Assembly (NCBI GenBank): GCA_902790625.1
Contig: CADASP010000024.1
Location: forward strand, 43,001 to 107,000
Direction: 5' to 3'
DNA length: 64,000 nt
Source of the DNA: an uncultured Prevotellaceae bacterium
GTDB taxonomy: Bacteria > Bacteroidota > Bacteroidia > Bacteroidales > Bacteroidaceae
Shown here in pieces: positions 1 through 8,179 of this stretch (position 1 is its first letter; every line of letters begins with the position of its first letter). The notes under the pieces were generated by a model. The model did no database searches, was not told where the DNA came from, and saw nothing but the letters and a program-made list of their open reading frames with translations. The position numbers and the translations under genes are program-made.

Positions 1-2103
1 GAAGTAGAGTCCGTCGAGTTCGGCAATCACCTCGCCGTTGGCTTTCACGGTGCCATAGTCGGTGTCGGAGTGATACCAGAAGCAGCGGTTGTCGACGGGA
101 GTCGACGAGCCCAGGTACTCCTGGTCGCTCCATCCCGTCTCGTCGCCTGCATTGGCATCGGCGGTAAGGTTGGCCACAGTGGCTGCGCTCCAGTTGGTGA
201 AGTCCCAGCGCGACAGCTCGTCGACGACGGTGCCGTCGGCGCTCTGCAGGAAGAAATAGTCGAGTGCGGAGTCCTGTCCCTTTCCGCCCTTGAACAGCAG
301 GTCGGCAGGCTCGGTCAGTGTGAAGGCTTCGCTGCGCTGCTCGTTCCATGAGGACGAGGCATCCATCGTCAGCACCACCGTGTGGCCAGCCTTGAACTGC
401 ATCTCGCCTCCGATGGCGGCAGCAGTAAGGGAATATGTGCCGGGAGAAAGCCTGAGCAGCTTGGTATCGCTGGCGGCATAGGCAGCAGCAGCACTCGAAC
501 ATTCCTCGTTCTGCACCGTTTTTAGGGCTTTGATGTTCTCGGCCTCGGAGAGCAGGATTGCGTCGCCGATGTTGGTGTCCTGATAGTCAAGTGCAATGTC
601 CTGTGGAGCGTGGAGCGACAGCTGCAGCTGATACTTCCCGTCGGTGGGCTCAGTCACGTAGAGATGGCCGTTGAGGTTGTAGTAGCGGGGATAGGGGATG
701 GTCAGCGTCTCGCCTTCGTAGATGGTTCCTGAGACGAGCGTAGCCAGCAGGCTGTCATTGCAACTGACGTTGATGTTGTATTTGTACTTGTTGGATTCAA
801 GCAGCTCGATGTTGAACTTCTTGGCCAATGTCTGATTCCAGCCCTTGATGACCTCGGGTGTCCAGTCCTTGTCGTTCACCAGCACGGGAATGGCCCCTCG
901 CTCCAGACAGTCGTTGACAAAGAAATGGATGTACCAACCATAGCTGTAGACCATCTCGTTGCGCTTCGTGGCCGCCATGCTCAGGTTGCTCTGCTTGTCG
1001 TCGGCCGACTGCAGGCAACCCAGTTCGCTGCCGGTCTGTGTAGCTGTCAGTTCCGACTGGCCAAAGCGCATGATGACGGTGTCGCCAGGCTGCAGGGTGT
1101 TGTAGACGAGATACCAGTCGCCCGACCGATAGCAGTCGCGGGCACTCGTCTGGTTCGTTCCTCCGATGGTGAAGGTGTAGGGCTTACCCTCGGTGCGCTC
1201 GATGTCGAGCGTGGCGGGAGTCATGTCGATGAGGTATTCATGGAGCGGATTCTCAGGGTCGGCGGCAATGGCTAGGGCGGCGCCATAGGCACACTCCCAG
1301 GCACCACGCAGGCCGGGGTGGAGCGACTGGTCGGCACAATACATCTGATAAGTCTTCCATTCGCCGAACGTGTTATAGTGCTCGCTGACCACAGCTTCCT
1401 GGTCGATATAGCTCACTCCCTTTTCCTGGGCGATGGTTTTTCCCCAGGAGCGGTAGTTGGTCTCCATGTTATGCTTGCCGTTGGTGAACCCATAGCGCGG
1501 CGTGCGTGAGCACAGGATGGGGGTGGCCCCCTTTTCGCGGGTCTCGTCGATGAAGAAGCGTAGGTACTGCCCGAAGGTATACACCGTCTCGGTGGTGCCA
1601 TCGCTCTTTGTCACCGTGCGCGTCTCCGTGGCCGATGTTCCGCCGATGCTCGACTTGGTGTCCCAGTTGCTGCCTCCGTCGTTATGTCCGAAGCTGATGA
1701 TGACGTAGTCGCCTGGCTGCAGGGCGTTCTTCACATTCTGCCAAAGGTTGCTGGTGTAGTAGGTGCGTGAAGACATTCCTCCCATGCCGTGGTTCTCGCA
1801 GACGAGCTCGTCGGCATTGAACCACTCCTGGGCAAATAGTCCCCAGCCCCACTGCCCCTGTATGCCCCCGTCGCCCTTCGACCCATTGCGCATGGTGGAG
1901 TCGCCGCAGAAGAAAGCCACTGGCTTGCCTGCCTTGCGAAGCTTGCCTGCCGGTGAGGGGATGAGATAGCGCGTGTTGCGCACGTCGGCACGTATGGTGA
2001 TGTCCTTGAACACGTTCTGGTCTTCTACCAGCCGCTGCGATCCTGCCGGCTGGCTGAGTGCCAGAAGTGCAGATGCTGCAATAAGTCTTGCCATTCGTTT
2101 CAT
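1..2103 (-). CDS. Secreted SGNH/GDSL esterase, rhamnogalacturonan acetylesterase-like (C-terminus cut by window edge)
   Basis: Frame read from ATG at 2103 down to base 1 with no stop (701 codons), so the 3' end lies outside the window. A signal peptide is visible (residues 1-22, ending PAGSQ). An SGNH hydrolase domain follows: block I GDSTMRNG with nucleophile Ser69, block III SFGHND near 137-142, and a C-terminal Asp/His pair in DQSLHPG (Asp258, His262). The expected reaction is removal of acetyl groups from pectin or rhamnogalacturonan; this is inferred from family and neighbours. Residues ~305-445 look like a second SGNH copy without catalytic residues (LQPGDTVIMRFGQSE against LQPGDYVIISFGHND). 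From ~655 on, the protein carries the WDFTNWS...WYHSD module also found in the next two upstream genes. It is last in view of a leftward operon, 85 bp after the PL11 gene. Confidence 0.85.
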   Translation of the reverse strand, partial: MKRMARLIAASALLALSQPAGSQRLVEDQNVFKDITIRADVRNTRYLIPSPAGKLRKAGKPVAFFCGDSTMRNGSKGDGGIQGQWGWGLFAQEWFNADELVCENHGMGGMSSRTYYTSNLWQNVKNALQPGDYVIISFGHNDGGSNWDTKSSIGGTSATETRTVTKSDGTTETVYTFGQYLRFFIDETREKGATPILCSRTPRYGFTNGKHNMETNYRSWGKTIAQEKGVSYIDQEAVVSEHYNTFGEWKTYQMYCADQSLHPGLRGAWECAYGAALAIAADPENPLHEYLIDMTPATLDIERTEGKPYTFTIGGTNQTSARDCYRSGDWYLVYNTLQPGDTVIMRFGQSELTATQTGSELGCLQSADDKQSNLSMAATKRNEMVYSYGWYIHFFVNDCLERGAIPVLVNDKDWTPEVIKGWNQTLAKKFNIELLESNKYKYNINVSCNDSLLATLVSGTIYEGETLTIPYPRYYNLNGHLYVTEPTDGKYQLQLSLHAPQDIALDYQDTNIGDAILLSEAENIKALKTVQNEECSSAAAAYAASDTKLLRLSPGTYSLTAAAIGGEMQFKAGHTVVLTMDASSSWNEQRSEAFTLTEPADLLFKGGKGQDSALDYFFLQSADGTVVDELSRWDFTNWSAATVANLTADANAGDETGWSDQEYLGSSTPVDNRCFWYHSDTDYGTVKANGEVIAELDGLYF

Positions 2104-2129
2104 AAGCGATGTTGTAAGTAGGTTATGAA

Positions 2130-2158
2130 CCCCGGCAGCCACTTGATGGCTGTCGGGG
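2130..2158 (-). other. Intercistronic hairpin between PL11 and SGNH genes
   Basis: CCCCGGCAGCC (2130-2140) and GGCTGTCGGGG (2148-2158) pair across a 7-nt loop with one G-U. No T-run follows on the minus strand, so it is not an obvious intrinsic terminator. It could protect the 3' end of the PL11 message or trim expression of the downstream esterase. Confidence 0.6.
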
Positions 2159-2188
2159 TCGCTATTAGTAAGGCTTGGATGCTGGATT

Positions 2189-5100
2189 TTATCTCAGCAC
2201 CATTTTCCTGCCTTTAATGATATATAGCCCGTGCCGAGGTGAAGTCACCCGCTGCCCGTTGAGGTTGAAGATGACGGTGGACTTGGTGTCGGTATAGGAT
2301 GGCAGGGCGTCGATGCCCGTGTCGCCTTTGTCGGCCACCACGGCGCTGATGTCGTAGATGTGGCATCCACTGGTGTTCTTGACGTAGATGTCGACCTGTC
2401 CGCCGATGCTCGTCGCGCCGTCGGGCAGCACCCAGTCTTCCCAGGTGTAGCTGCTCTTGGCATCGGGTGTGAAGTTGGCGCCTATCTGCTGCAGCGTGCC
2501 ATTGTCGTCCATGACGTAGATGCCCACACCACGCCCCTGTCCGCTGCGGTGCGACTCCACACTCATGGTGATGGGCTGGCCCACGACCACATTGGGAATG
2601 TAGAAGCAGTAGGGCGCGCCGTTGATGCCTAACCAGAGGTATTGTCCTCCGGCGTAGGAGCCGATGTCGGTAGAGGCATAGTCGACGGCAATGGCCAGTG
2701 AGCGCCCGGCGCAGTAGTCATCGCCGAAGATGAGACCCTCAAGCTCGGCGATGACCTGTCCGTTGGCCTTCATGGTTCCCGCCGCATTGTCGGAGTGATA
2801 CCAGAAACAGCGGTTGTCGACGGGATTCGGATTGTTGAGATACTCCACATCGCTCCATCCCGTCTCGTCGCCCTGCTCGGCATCGGCAATGAGGTTGTCC
2901 TTGGTTTGCTGGCTCCACTTCGTGAAATCCCACAGGCGCAGGACACCCGACACCTGCTCGTTGCTGCGGCAAGCGGCACTGATGCTCACGGGCACACGGT
3001 TGCCTTTGGTGCCGGTCAGCGTGAAGTTGAACGTGTAGTTGCCGGCCTCATGGAAAGCACCCTTGATGTGGAGCGTGGGGTTCTGCTCGCCCTCGATGGT
3101 GTAGGCGACGCCCTGCGGCATGCCTTCCTGCGAAGTTCCGTTGAAGGTATAGCCATTGAACGCTATCGCCTTGGTGTTGCTGGTGGTGAATGTCCAATCG
3201 AACGTCTCATCGAGCTTCACCACGAATCGCTTGCCAGCATCGGTCATGCTGGGCATGTTCATGTCGGGCAGATAGTAGCCCAGGTGTGGCGGCTGGTTGT
3301 AGGCCGTGTTCTGCCAGCAGATGCCCATGCGGTAGGTGTGGTCGTGCATCAGGGTGGGCACGCGATAGCTGGTGGGGGTGTTGGTGGAGTAGATGGCCAG
3401 GCAGGTCTCAGCGTCGCTGGCTCGCCACAGGACGACCTCCTCGCGCCAGTCGCCCAGAATGTCAGCCGAGAGGTTGGGAGTGTTCTTCGAGCTGTTGCAG
3501 GTGCTGCTGGGGCCGAGGTCGCTGAAGGTGATGAGCCGTGTGACGGCCGTCTTGCTCCATTTGTCTATCTTGTTGCCGTCGAGCAGTTCCTCCTGTAGGT
3601 CGCCGTCCCAGTAGACGCGGAAGTTGGTCGAGCCGAGCTTGGTCGACAGCGACTCGCCGGTGATGGCACTGCGCGCATTCTTGTCGCTACTCCAGAAGAC
3701 GGCTCCGCGCACATCGGTGCCGAAGTTGCCGGCTATGCCACGCCCGTTGTCCACGCCTTCTGGTCCACCTTTCAGCAATATCTGCCCCGTGGCGGCATCG
3801 TGGATGTCCCAGGCGTAGGTGCCTTTCGACTCATGCACCTGAAACATCTCCAGTCCGGGATGGTCGGGGTTGAGGTCGCTCAGGTGCAGGGCGTCGCCGT
3901 GGCCGAAGCCTGTGGCGTAGAGCAGTGTGCCGTCGTCGTCGAGGGCACTGGCACCCCACACCACCTCATCGCGTCCGTCGCCATCCACGTCGGCTATCGA
4001 CATGTTGTGGTTGCCGTTGCCATACATCGTGCCGCTGCCGCCTCCGCTGGTGGCTCGCAGTCCGCTGAAGGTCTTGTTGGTGCCCTTGCCATCGGCATCG
4101 TAGGTGGTCACTGTGTAGCTGGTTCTCGACCTATGGGCGCTGAACCACCGCTGATGGAGCCGCTGTCCGTCGAAGTCGACCGCCCAGATGAAGGCGAAGG
4201 TGTAGTATCCTCGACAGAAGATGCCGCTGGCTGGCTTGTCGGGGCCGTCGAGCTGTGCCACGCCTGCCAGGAAGCGCTCACCACGGTTGCCATAGCTGGC
4301 ATAGTCGGTCTTGCCGCTGCGGTCGTCCCAGTTGAAGGTGCCAGTGGCAGCGCCGCCATAGCCAGCGTCGCGGTTGGGGTTGTAGAAGATGGTGTGCACG
4401 GCCTCGCCTGTCTGTCCGTTGAACACGGTGAGGTACTCTTGTCCACCCGTAATCTTTCCGTCGCCATTGCGATAGACAGAGGTGTTGCTGGCGTTCTTGA
4501 TGACGTCTTCAGTGGCCACTTGGTTCACGTAGTGGTTCTTGCCGTCCTTCGAGCCAGGTCCCGTCTTGCACATCATCTCGGCGAGTCCGTCGCCGTCGAA
4601 GTCGTAGACCATAAACTGCGTGTAGTGAGCACCCGCACGGATGTTAGGCCCCAGGTCGATGCGCCACAGCAACTGGCAATTAGCCGATGTGCCTGTCACT
4701 ATCTTGTAGCAGTCGATAAACACGTTGTCGGTGATGCCGCCCTGCGAGTTGTCCTTGGCGTTGGAGGGATCCCACTTGACGAAGATTTCGTATTCGCCAT
4801 CGCCGTCGACATCGCCCACCGAACAGTCGTTGGGGTTGTAGGTTCCTCCGTTGGCACCTCTTGCGGGACGGTTGAGCACCAACTTCAGATAGCGCTGCGC
4901 CCATGGCTTCACGGCCGCCGTGGTGTCGACGGCGATGCCATCGACCACCGTCACCACCTGATAGCTGTCGGTCTTCTTTCCAGCTGCATCGGTGTAGTTG
5001 GTGGCATAGAGGTCGTTGGCCAGACGCTCGCCGTTGCGCAGCAGCTCAAAGCTGGTGTCTTCGGCATCGTAGCCCAACGAGCGCCAGCTGACGAACATCC

Positions 5101-5236
5101 CCGACCCCGATGCCGGCAGGGCTATAAGCCCTCGCCCCAGCTGCTCCATCTGGCTCTCGGGGGTGTTCTGTGCCTTCACGGGCAAAGCGGCAGCCATAAA
5201 GGCCGCCGCCATGCCAAGCAAATGGTATGTTCTCAT
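2189..5236 (-). CDS. PL11 rhamnogalacturonan lyase with appended module and C-terminal sorting tail
   Basis: 1015 aa, secreted (signal peptide ~1-22, ending ALPVKAQ). The first ~640 residues match the PL11 eight-bladed propeller: calcium-loop-like motifs recur (VGDVDGDGEYEIFVKWD, DFDGDGLAEM, DVDGDGRDEVVWG, DILGDWREEVVLW). PL11 enzymes cleave the rhamnose-galacturonate backbone of rhamnogalacturonan-I by beta-elimination. An Ig-like stretch follows (~650-760), then the ~200-aa WDFTKWS module (~763-962) shared with both operon neighbours, and a C-terminal tail (NLNGQRV...GLYIIKGRKMVLR) like the type IX sorting domains of this phylum. Its ATG overlaps the stop of the upstream 883-aa gene by 4 bp, so the two are translationally coupled. 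Confidence 0.92.
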   Translation of the reverse strand: MRTYHLLGMAAAFMAAALPVKAQNTPESQMEQLGRGLIALPASGSGMFVSWRSLGYDAEDTSFELLRNGERLANDLYATNYTDAAGKKTDSYQVVTVVDGIAVDTTAAVKPWAQRYLKLVLNRPARGANGGTYNPNDCSVGDVDGDGEYEIFVKWDPSNAKDNSQGGITDNVFIDCYKIVTGTSANCQLLWRIDLGPNIRAGAHYTQFMVYDFDGDGLAEMMCKTGPGSKDGKNHYVNQVATEDVIKNASNTSVYRNGDGKITGGQEYLTVFNGQTGEAVHTIFYNPNRDAGYGGAATGTFNWDDRSGKTDYASYGNRGERFLAGVAQLDGPDKPASGIFCRGYYTFAFIWAVDFDGQRLHQRWFSAHRSRTSYTVTTYDADGKGTNKTFSGLRATSGGGSGTMYGNGNHNMSIADVDGDGRDEVVWGASALDDDGTLLYATGFGHGDALHLSDLNPDHPGLEMFQVHESKGTYAWDIHDAATGQILLKGGPEGVDNGRGIAGNFGTDVRGAVFWSSDKNARSAITGESLSTKLGSTNFRVYWDGDLQEELLDGNKIDKWSKTAVTRLITFSDLGPSSTCNSSKNTPNLSADILGDWREEVVLWRASDAETCLAIYSTNTPTSYRVPTLMHDHTYRMGICWQNTAYNQPPHLGYYLPDMNMPSMTDAGKRFVVKLDETFDWTFTTSNTKAIAFNGYTFNGTSQEGMPQGVAYTIEGEQNPTLHIKGAFHEAGNYTFNFTLTGTKGNRVPVSISAACRSNEQVSGVLRLWDFTKWSQQTKDNLIADAEQGDETGWSDVEYLNNPNPVDNRCFWYHSDNAAGTMKANGQVIAELEGLIFGDDYCAGRSLAIAVDYASTDIGSYAGGQYLWLGINGAPYCFYIPNVVVGQPITMSVESHRSGQGRGVGIYVMDDNGTLQQIGANFTPDAKSSYTWEDWVLPDGATSIGGQVDIYVKNTSGCHIYDISAVVADKGDTGIDALPSYTDTKSTVIFNLNGQRVTSPRHGLYIIKGRKMVLR

Positions 5237-7884
5237 TTCACCAGTACTTTCTTGACGTTGCCGTCGTTAGTTACAATGATGTTGATGCCCTTGCGCATCT
5301 CGTTCTGGCGTGCACCGCTCAGGCTGTAGATGCGTTGAACGTTGGACGTTGAACGTTGGACGTTGGCGATGCCGCTCTGCTGCTCGTCGATGATGCGCTT
5401 CGACTCCTCGCCCTCGTTGGTGATGTAGATGTTGAAGAATCCGGCACGCGGACCGTTGTTCACGATGCGCACACGGGTGTAGACGGGCGTGGTCTCCTCG
5501 TAGCTGCGCACATACATCTGGTAGAGTCGGCGCGTGGGGTTCAGGTCAATGGTGTCGCCCAGCTGCGTCCATCCTGCATCGTCGGCTTCGGCGTCGGTGG
5601 CCACCTCAACCACCAAGCGAGGTGCGGGCGAACCCTTGTAGTTGATGATGTAGGCCGTGTAGTCGAACGGTCCAGCTATGGGCTGCGTGGTCTGTATCTT
5701 GGCACTGGCTGGATAGGTGGTGTTCCAGTCGAAGAGATTGATGATGAACGGGGTGACAGGCAGGTAGGTGTTCTCGTCTTCCACGCTGGCAGGGTTGGGA
5801 GCGCCAGCGTCGCCATAGTTCAGCTCGGGGTTGGCACCCTCCCACGAGACACGCTGTCCGCGTGAGCGCACGCTCCAGCCGTTCTGGAAGTCCACCACTT
5901 CCTCTTTGTTCACCTGGTGGTGGATGATGCTGTCGTTGCCGTCGCTGCCAGGCACCGTCTCGTCGAACTCAGGGTCGTAGTAGGGATAGTCGTTGGTGTT
6001 GGCCCAGCTGAAGTAGTAGCCCACGTTGCCGGCCGACTTGTTGGTAAGCTCGTAGTAGGTGTCCTGGTTGGCATCCATCTGCGCGAGGATGTCGATGCGC
6101 ACGTGCGGGTTCTTCACGCCCACCTCGGCCGATGTCACCTTCGAGTTGAGATAGCCGTCGCAGGTCTGGAAGGCATAGATAGTCCTGCCACGTGTCAGGG
6201 TGATGGGTCCGTTGTAGGGACTGCTCTTCTGTGTGGTGTTGTCGCCCTTGTAGTTGTAGTATATCTTGGCGCCCTCCAGGTCGGTGCTCATGGTGACGAT
6301 GGTGCGTCCATCCTCGCCCTCCCAGCTGATGGTGGGCAGCGGAGCCATCTGGCGGATGTCGACAACCTTCTCGGCCACCTGGCTCATCAGATAGCCGTCG
6401 CCACGAGCGATAGCCTTCACGGTGGTCTCTTGGTCAACAACGAAAGGCTCCGTATAGCGTGGGCTGTCCTCGGTGGGGTCGCTGCCGTCGAGGGTGTAGA
6501 AGATTTCGGCCAGCGGAGCAGCATCCTGGATGCTGACGATGGTCTTCAGGTTCTCATACTCCAGCGTGAAAGTGGGAGCGGGAGCCTGCGTGACGGGAGC
6601 CTTCGAGCTGCTCAGCAGCCCAATGGCATTGCTGAGTATGCCTGGCGTGGCTGCATCCGTCAGGGTGGCCTGCGTATAAGGAATATAGATGTAGCCATTG
6701 TGAGCGATATTGTGGGTGTGGATGGCCACCACGTCGTCGGTCTCGTAGGCCACAGCCAGCACGGGGTCGTCGGCAAAGAGTCCGCTCAGGTGCAGTCCGG
6801 GGAACGGCGTGTCGTTGCTGATGACGAGCACATAGGTAGGCTCCTCAGCATCGGGGTCTTCAAAGAGTTCCTGATTCTTGAACAAGGCGTGGCTGGGATT
6901 GCTCACCGTGGCAAAGGGTATGCCGGCATCGACCACCTCGCCATAGCCCCACTTGGGATAAAGCTTTGGGTTCAGGTTGAGGATGGGCACGAAAGGCTGC
7001 ACTTGCTTCAGCGAGGCGATGGCCTCGTCGTTGTCGACGGTAGAGCTGATGACGACGGCATCGTAGTCGGCAAAGTCCTCCATCGTGAACGTCTTGTTGG
7101 CCTCAATCGCCGTCACATTGTTCATAAAGTCGCCATCGAGGGTCTTGTAGCCCAGGTCGGCATCGAGGTTTCCATTGTAGAGGTAGCCCACGTTGCGTGC
7201 TTCGGTATTCTCGCCCACCTCAATAGTATAGATGTGGCAACCGCTGGTGGGCTTCACGTAGATGTCGACCATGCCACCATTGTCGGTAGCTCCTTCGGGC
7301 AGCATCCAGCTCTCCCACGTGTTGCTCTCCCTGGCATCGGGGGTGAAGGTGTCGCCAATGAGCTTCATCTCGCCATCGTCGCCCAGCACGTAGAGCCCCA
7401 CGCCGCGTCCTTGTCCGCTGCGGTGCGACTCCACACTCATCGTAATCTTCTCGCCCACCATCACATTGGGGATGTAGAAGGCGTAGGCCGCATTGTTGAT
7501 GCCTAACCACAGATACTGTCCTCCATCGTAGGTGCCGATGCTGGTCGATGCGTAATCGACGGCAATGGCCAAGCTGCGATTGCCGCAGTATTCCTCGCCA
7601 AAGACGAGGCCTTCCAGCTCAGCAATCACCTCGCCGTTAGCTTTCATCGTGCCATAGTTTGCGCCGTCCTGATACCAGAAGCATCGGTGGTCTACGGGGG
7701 CGGGATTGTTGAGATACTCCACATCGCTCCAACCGATGTCGTCGCCCTGTTCGTCGTCGGCTATAAGGTTGTCGATGGTCTGTTGGCTCCACTTGGTAAA
7801 GTCCCAATGGCGGAAGCCTTGTGCACTGCTCTCCATGGCGATGGTCAGCAGCGCCAGCAGTAGTAAGGTAATAGTTTTTTTCAT
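5233..7884 (-). CDS. Secreted multidomain protein of unknown activity in the pectin operon
   Basis: 883 aa. Signal peptide ~1-21 (MESSAQG end). Residues ~24-226 are the WDFTKWS...GCHIY module, here N-terminal, whereas both downstream proteins carry it at the C-terminal side. Residues ~230-430 alternate hydrophobic strands and helices (NVGYLYNGN, YDAVVISSTVD, VPILNLNP) like a glutamine-amidotransferase/ThuA-type fold; this is only a guess. Residues ~440-590 hold two repeats resembling the chitobiase C-terminal fold (IFYTLDGSDPTEDSPRYTEP and IYYNYKGDN). The C-terminus ends in a sorting-type tail (GINIIVTNDGNVKKVLVK). First gene of the leftward operon. I recognise no catalytic domain; a substrate-binding or accessory surface role is plausible. 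Residues ~839-850 are encoded by a minisatellite-like repeat. Confidence 0.8.
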   Translation of the reverse strand: MKKTITLLLLALLTIAMESSAQGFRHWDFTKWSQQTIDNLIADDEQGDDIGWSDVEYLNNPAPVDHRCFWYQDGANYGTMKANGEVIAELEGLVFGEEYCGNRSLAIAVDYASTSIGTYDGGQYLWLGINNAAYAFYIPNVMVGEKITMSVESHRSGQGRGVGLYVLGDDGEMKLIGDTFTPDARESNTWESWMLPEGATDNGGMVDIYVKPTSGCHIYTIEVGENTEARNVGYLYNGNLDADLGYKTLDGDFMNNVTAIEANKTFTMEDFADYDAVVISSTVDNDEAIASLKQVQPFVPILNLNPKLYPKWGYGEVVDAGIPFATVSNPSHALFKNQELFEDPDAEEPTYVLVISNDTPFPGLHLSGLFADDPVLAVAYETDDVVAIHTHNIAHNGYIYIPYTQATLTDAATPGILSNAIGLLSSSKAPVTQAPAPTFTLEYENLKTIVSIQDAAPLAEIFYTLDGSDPTEDSPRYTEPFVVDQETTVKAIARGDGYLMSQVAEKVVDIRQMAPLPTISWEGEDGRTIVTMSTDLEGAKIYYNYKGDNTTQKSSPYNGPITLTRGRTIYAFQTCDGYLNSKVTSAEVGVKNPHVRIDILAQMDANQDTYYELTNKSAGNVGYYFSWANTNDYPYYDPEFDETVPGSDGNDSIIHHQVNKEEVVDFQNGWSVRSRGQRVSWEGANPELNYGDAGAPNPASVEDENTYLPVTPFIINLFDWNTTYPASAKIQTTQPIAGPFDYTAYIINYKGSPAPRLVVEVATDAEADDAGWTQLGDTIDLNPTRRLYQMYVRSYEETTPVYTRVRIVNNGPRAGFFNIYITNEGEESKRIIDEQQSGIANVQRSTSNVQRIYSLSGARQNEMRKGINIIVTNDGNVKKVLVK
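5334..5367 (-). repeat. GTTGAACGTTGGAC tandem repeat inside a coding sequence
   Basis: About 2.4 copies of a 14-bp unit (GTTGAACGTTGGAC) lie in frame within the 883-aa gene and encode NVQRSTSNVQR. The peptide sits in the linker just before the sorting tail, where low-complexity sequence would be tolerated. Confidence 0.75.
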
Positions 7885-7931
7885 AGCTGTGTTATTATTG
7901 ATGTTAATGACATTAGTAGTTTCTTCGGCTG

Positions 7932-7939
7932 CAAAGATA
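7932..7939 (-). promoter_or_regulatory. Putative -7 box for the leftward pectin operon
   Basis: Reverse complement reads TATCTTTG, matching the Bacteroidetes -7 consensus TAnnTTTG, ~48 bp before the ATG at 7884. No good TTTG -33 box is found at the standard 19-20 bp spacing, so activation by the nearby HTCS regulator is possible. Confidence 0.5.
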
Positions 7940-8048
7940 ATGATAAGTAATGTAAGTAGTCCGTCAAAAAACGGTCATTCAACGTATCATTTTCGGTCAG
8001 CCCGAAAAAAATGCAAGAAAAACGTATCGTCCTTCGCCTTTTTTTTCG

Positions 8049-8056
8049 TAAATTTG
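8049..8056 (+). promoter_or_regulatory. Putative -7 box for the PL22-like gene
   Basis: TAAATTTG matches TAnnTTTG and gives a ~120-nt leader before the ATG at 8180. The divergent intergenic region 7885-8179 is where HTCS binding sites would be expected. I see no clear direct or inverted repeat that I could assign to it. Confidence 0.5.
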
Positions 8057-8179
8057 CACGGTAAGAAGATAGCGACGGCTCATCACTTTCAAAATGCGTG
8101 GAAAGCCGTTCGAAGTGTTATCAACAAATAACTTATTACTAAAACTGGCGCACGCCCAAACTACTAATTATTCAGCAAC

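Noticed and set aside
3800..5329. 509-codon plus-strand frame opposite the PL11 gene
   Set aside because: Composition (Val/Ala/His-rich, no domain) is that of an antisense shadow of a GC-rich gene; the opposite strand encodes a clear PL11 enzyme.
5917..7506. 529-codon plus-strand frame opposite the 883-aa gene
   Set aside because: Antisense shadow; the minus-strand product has signal peptide, domains and sorting tail.
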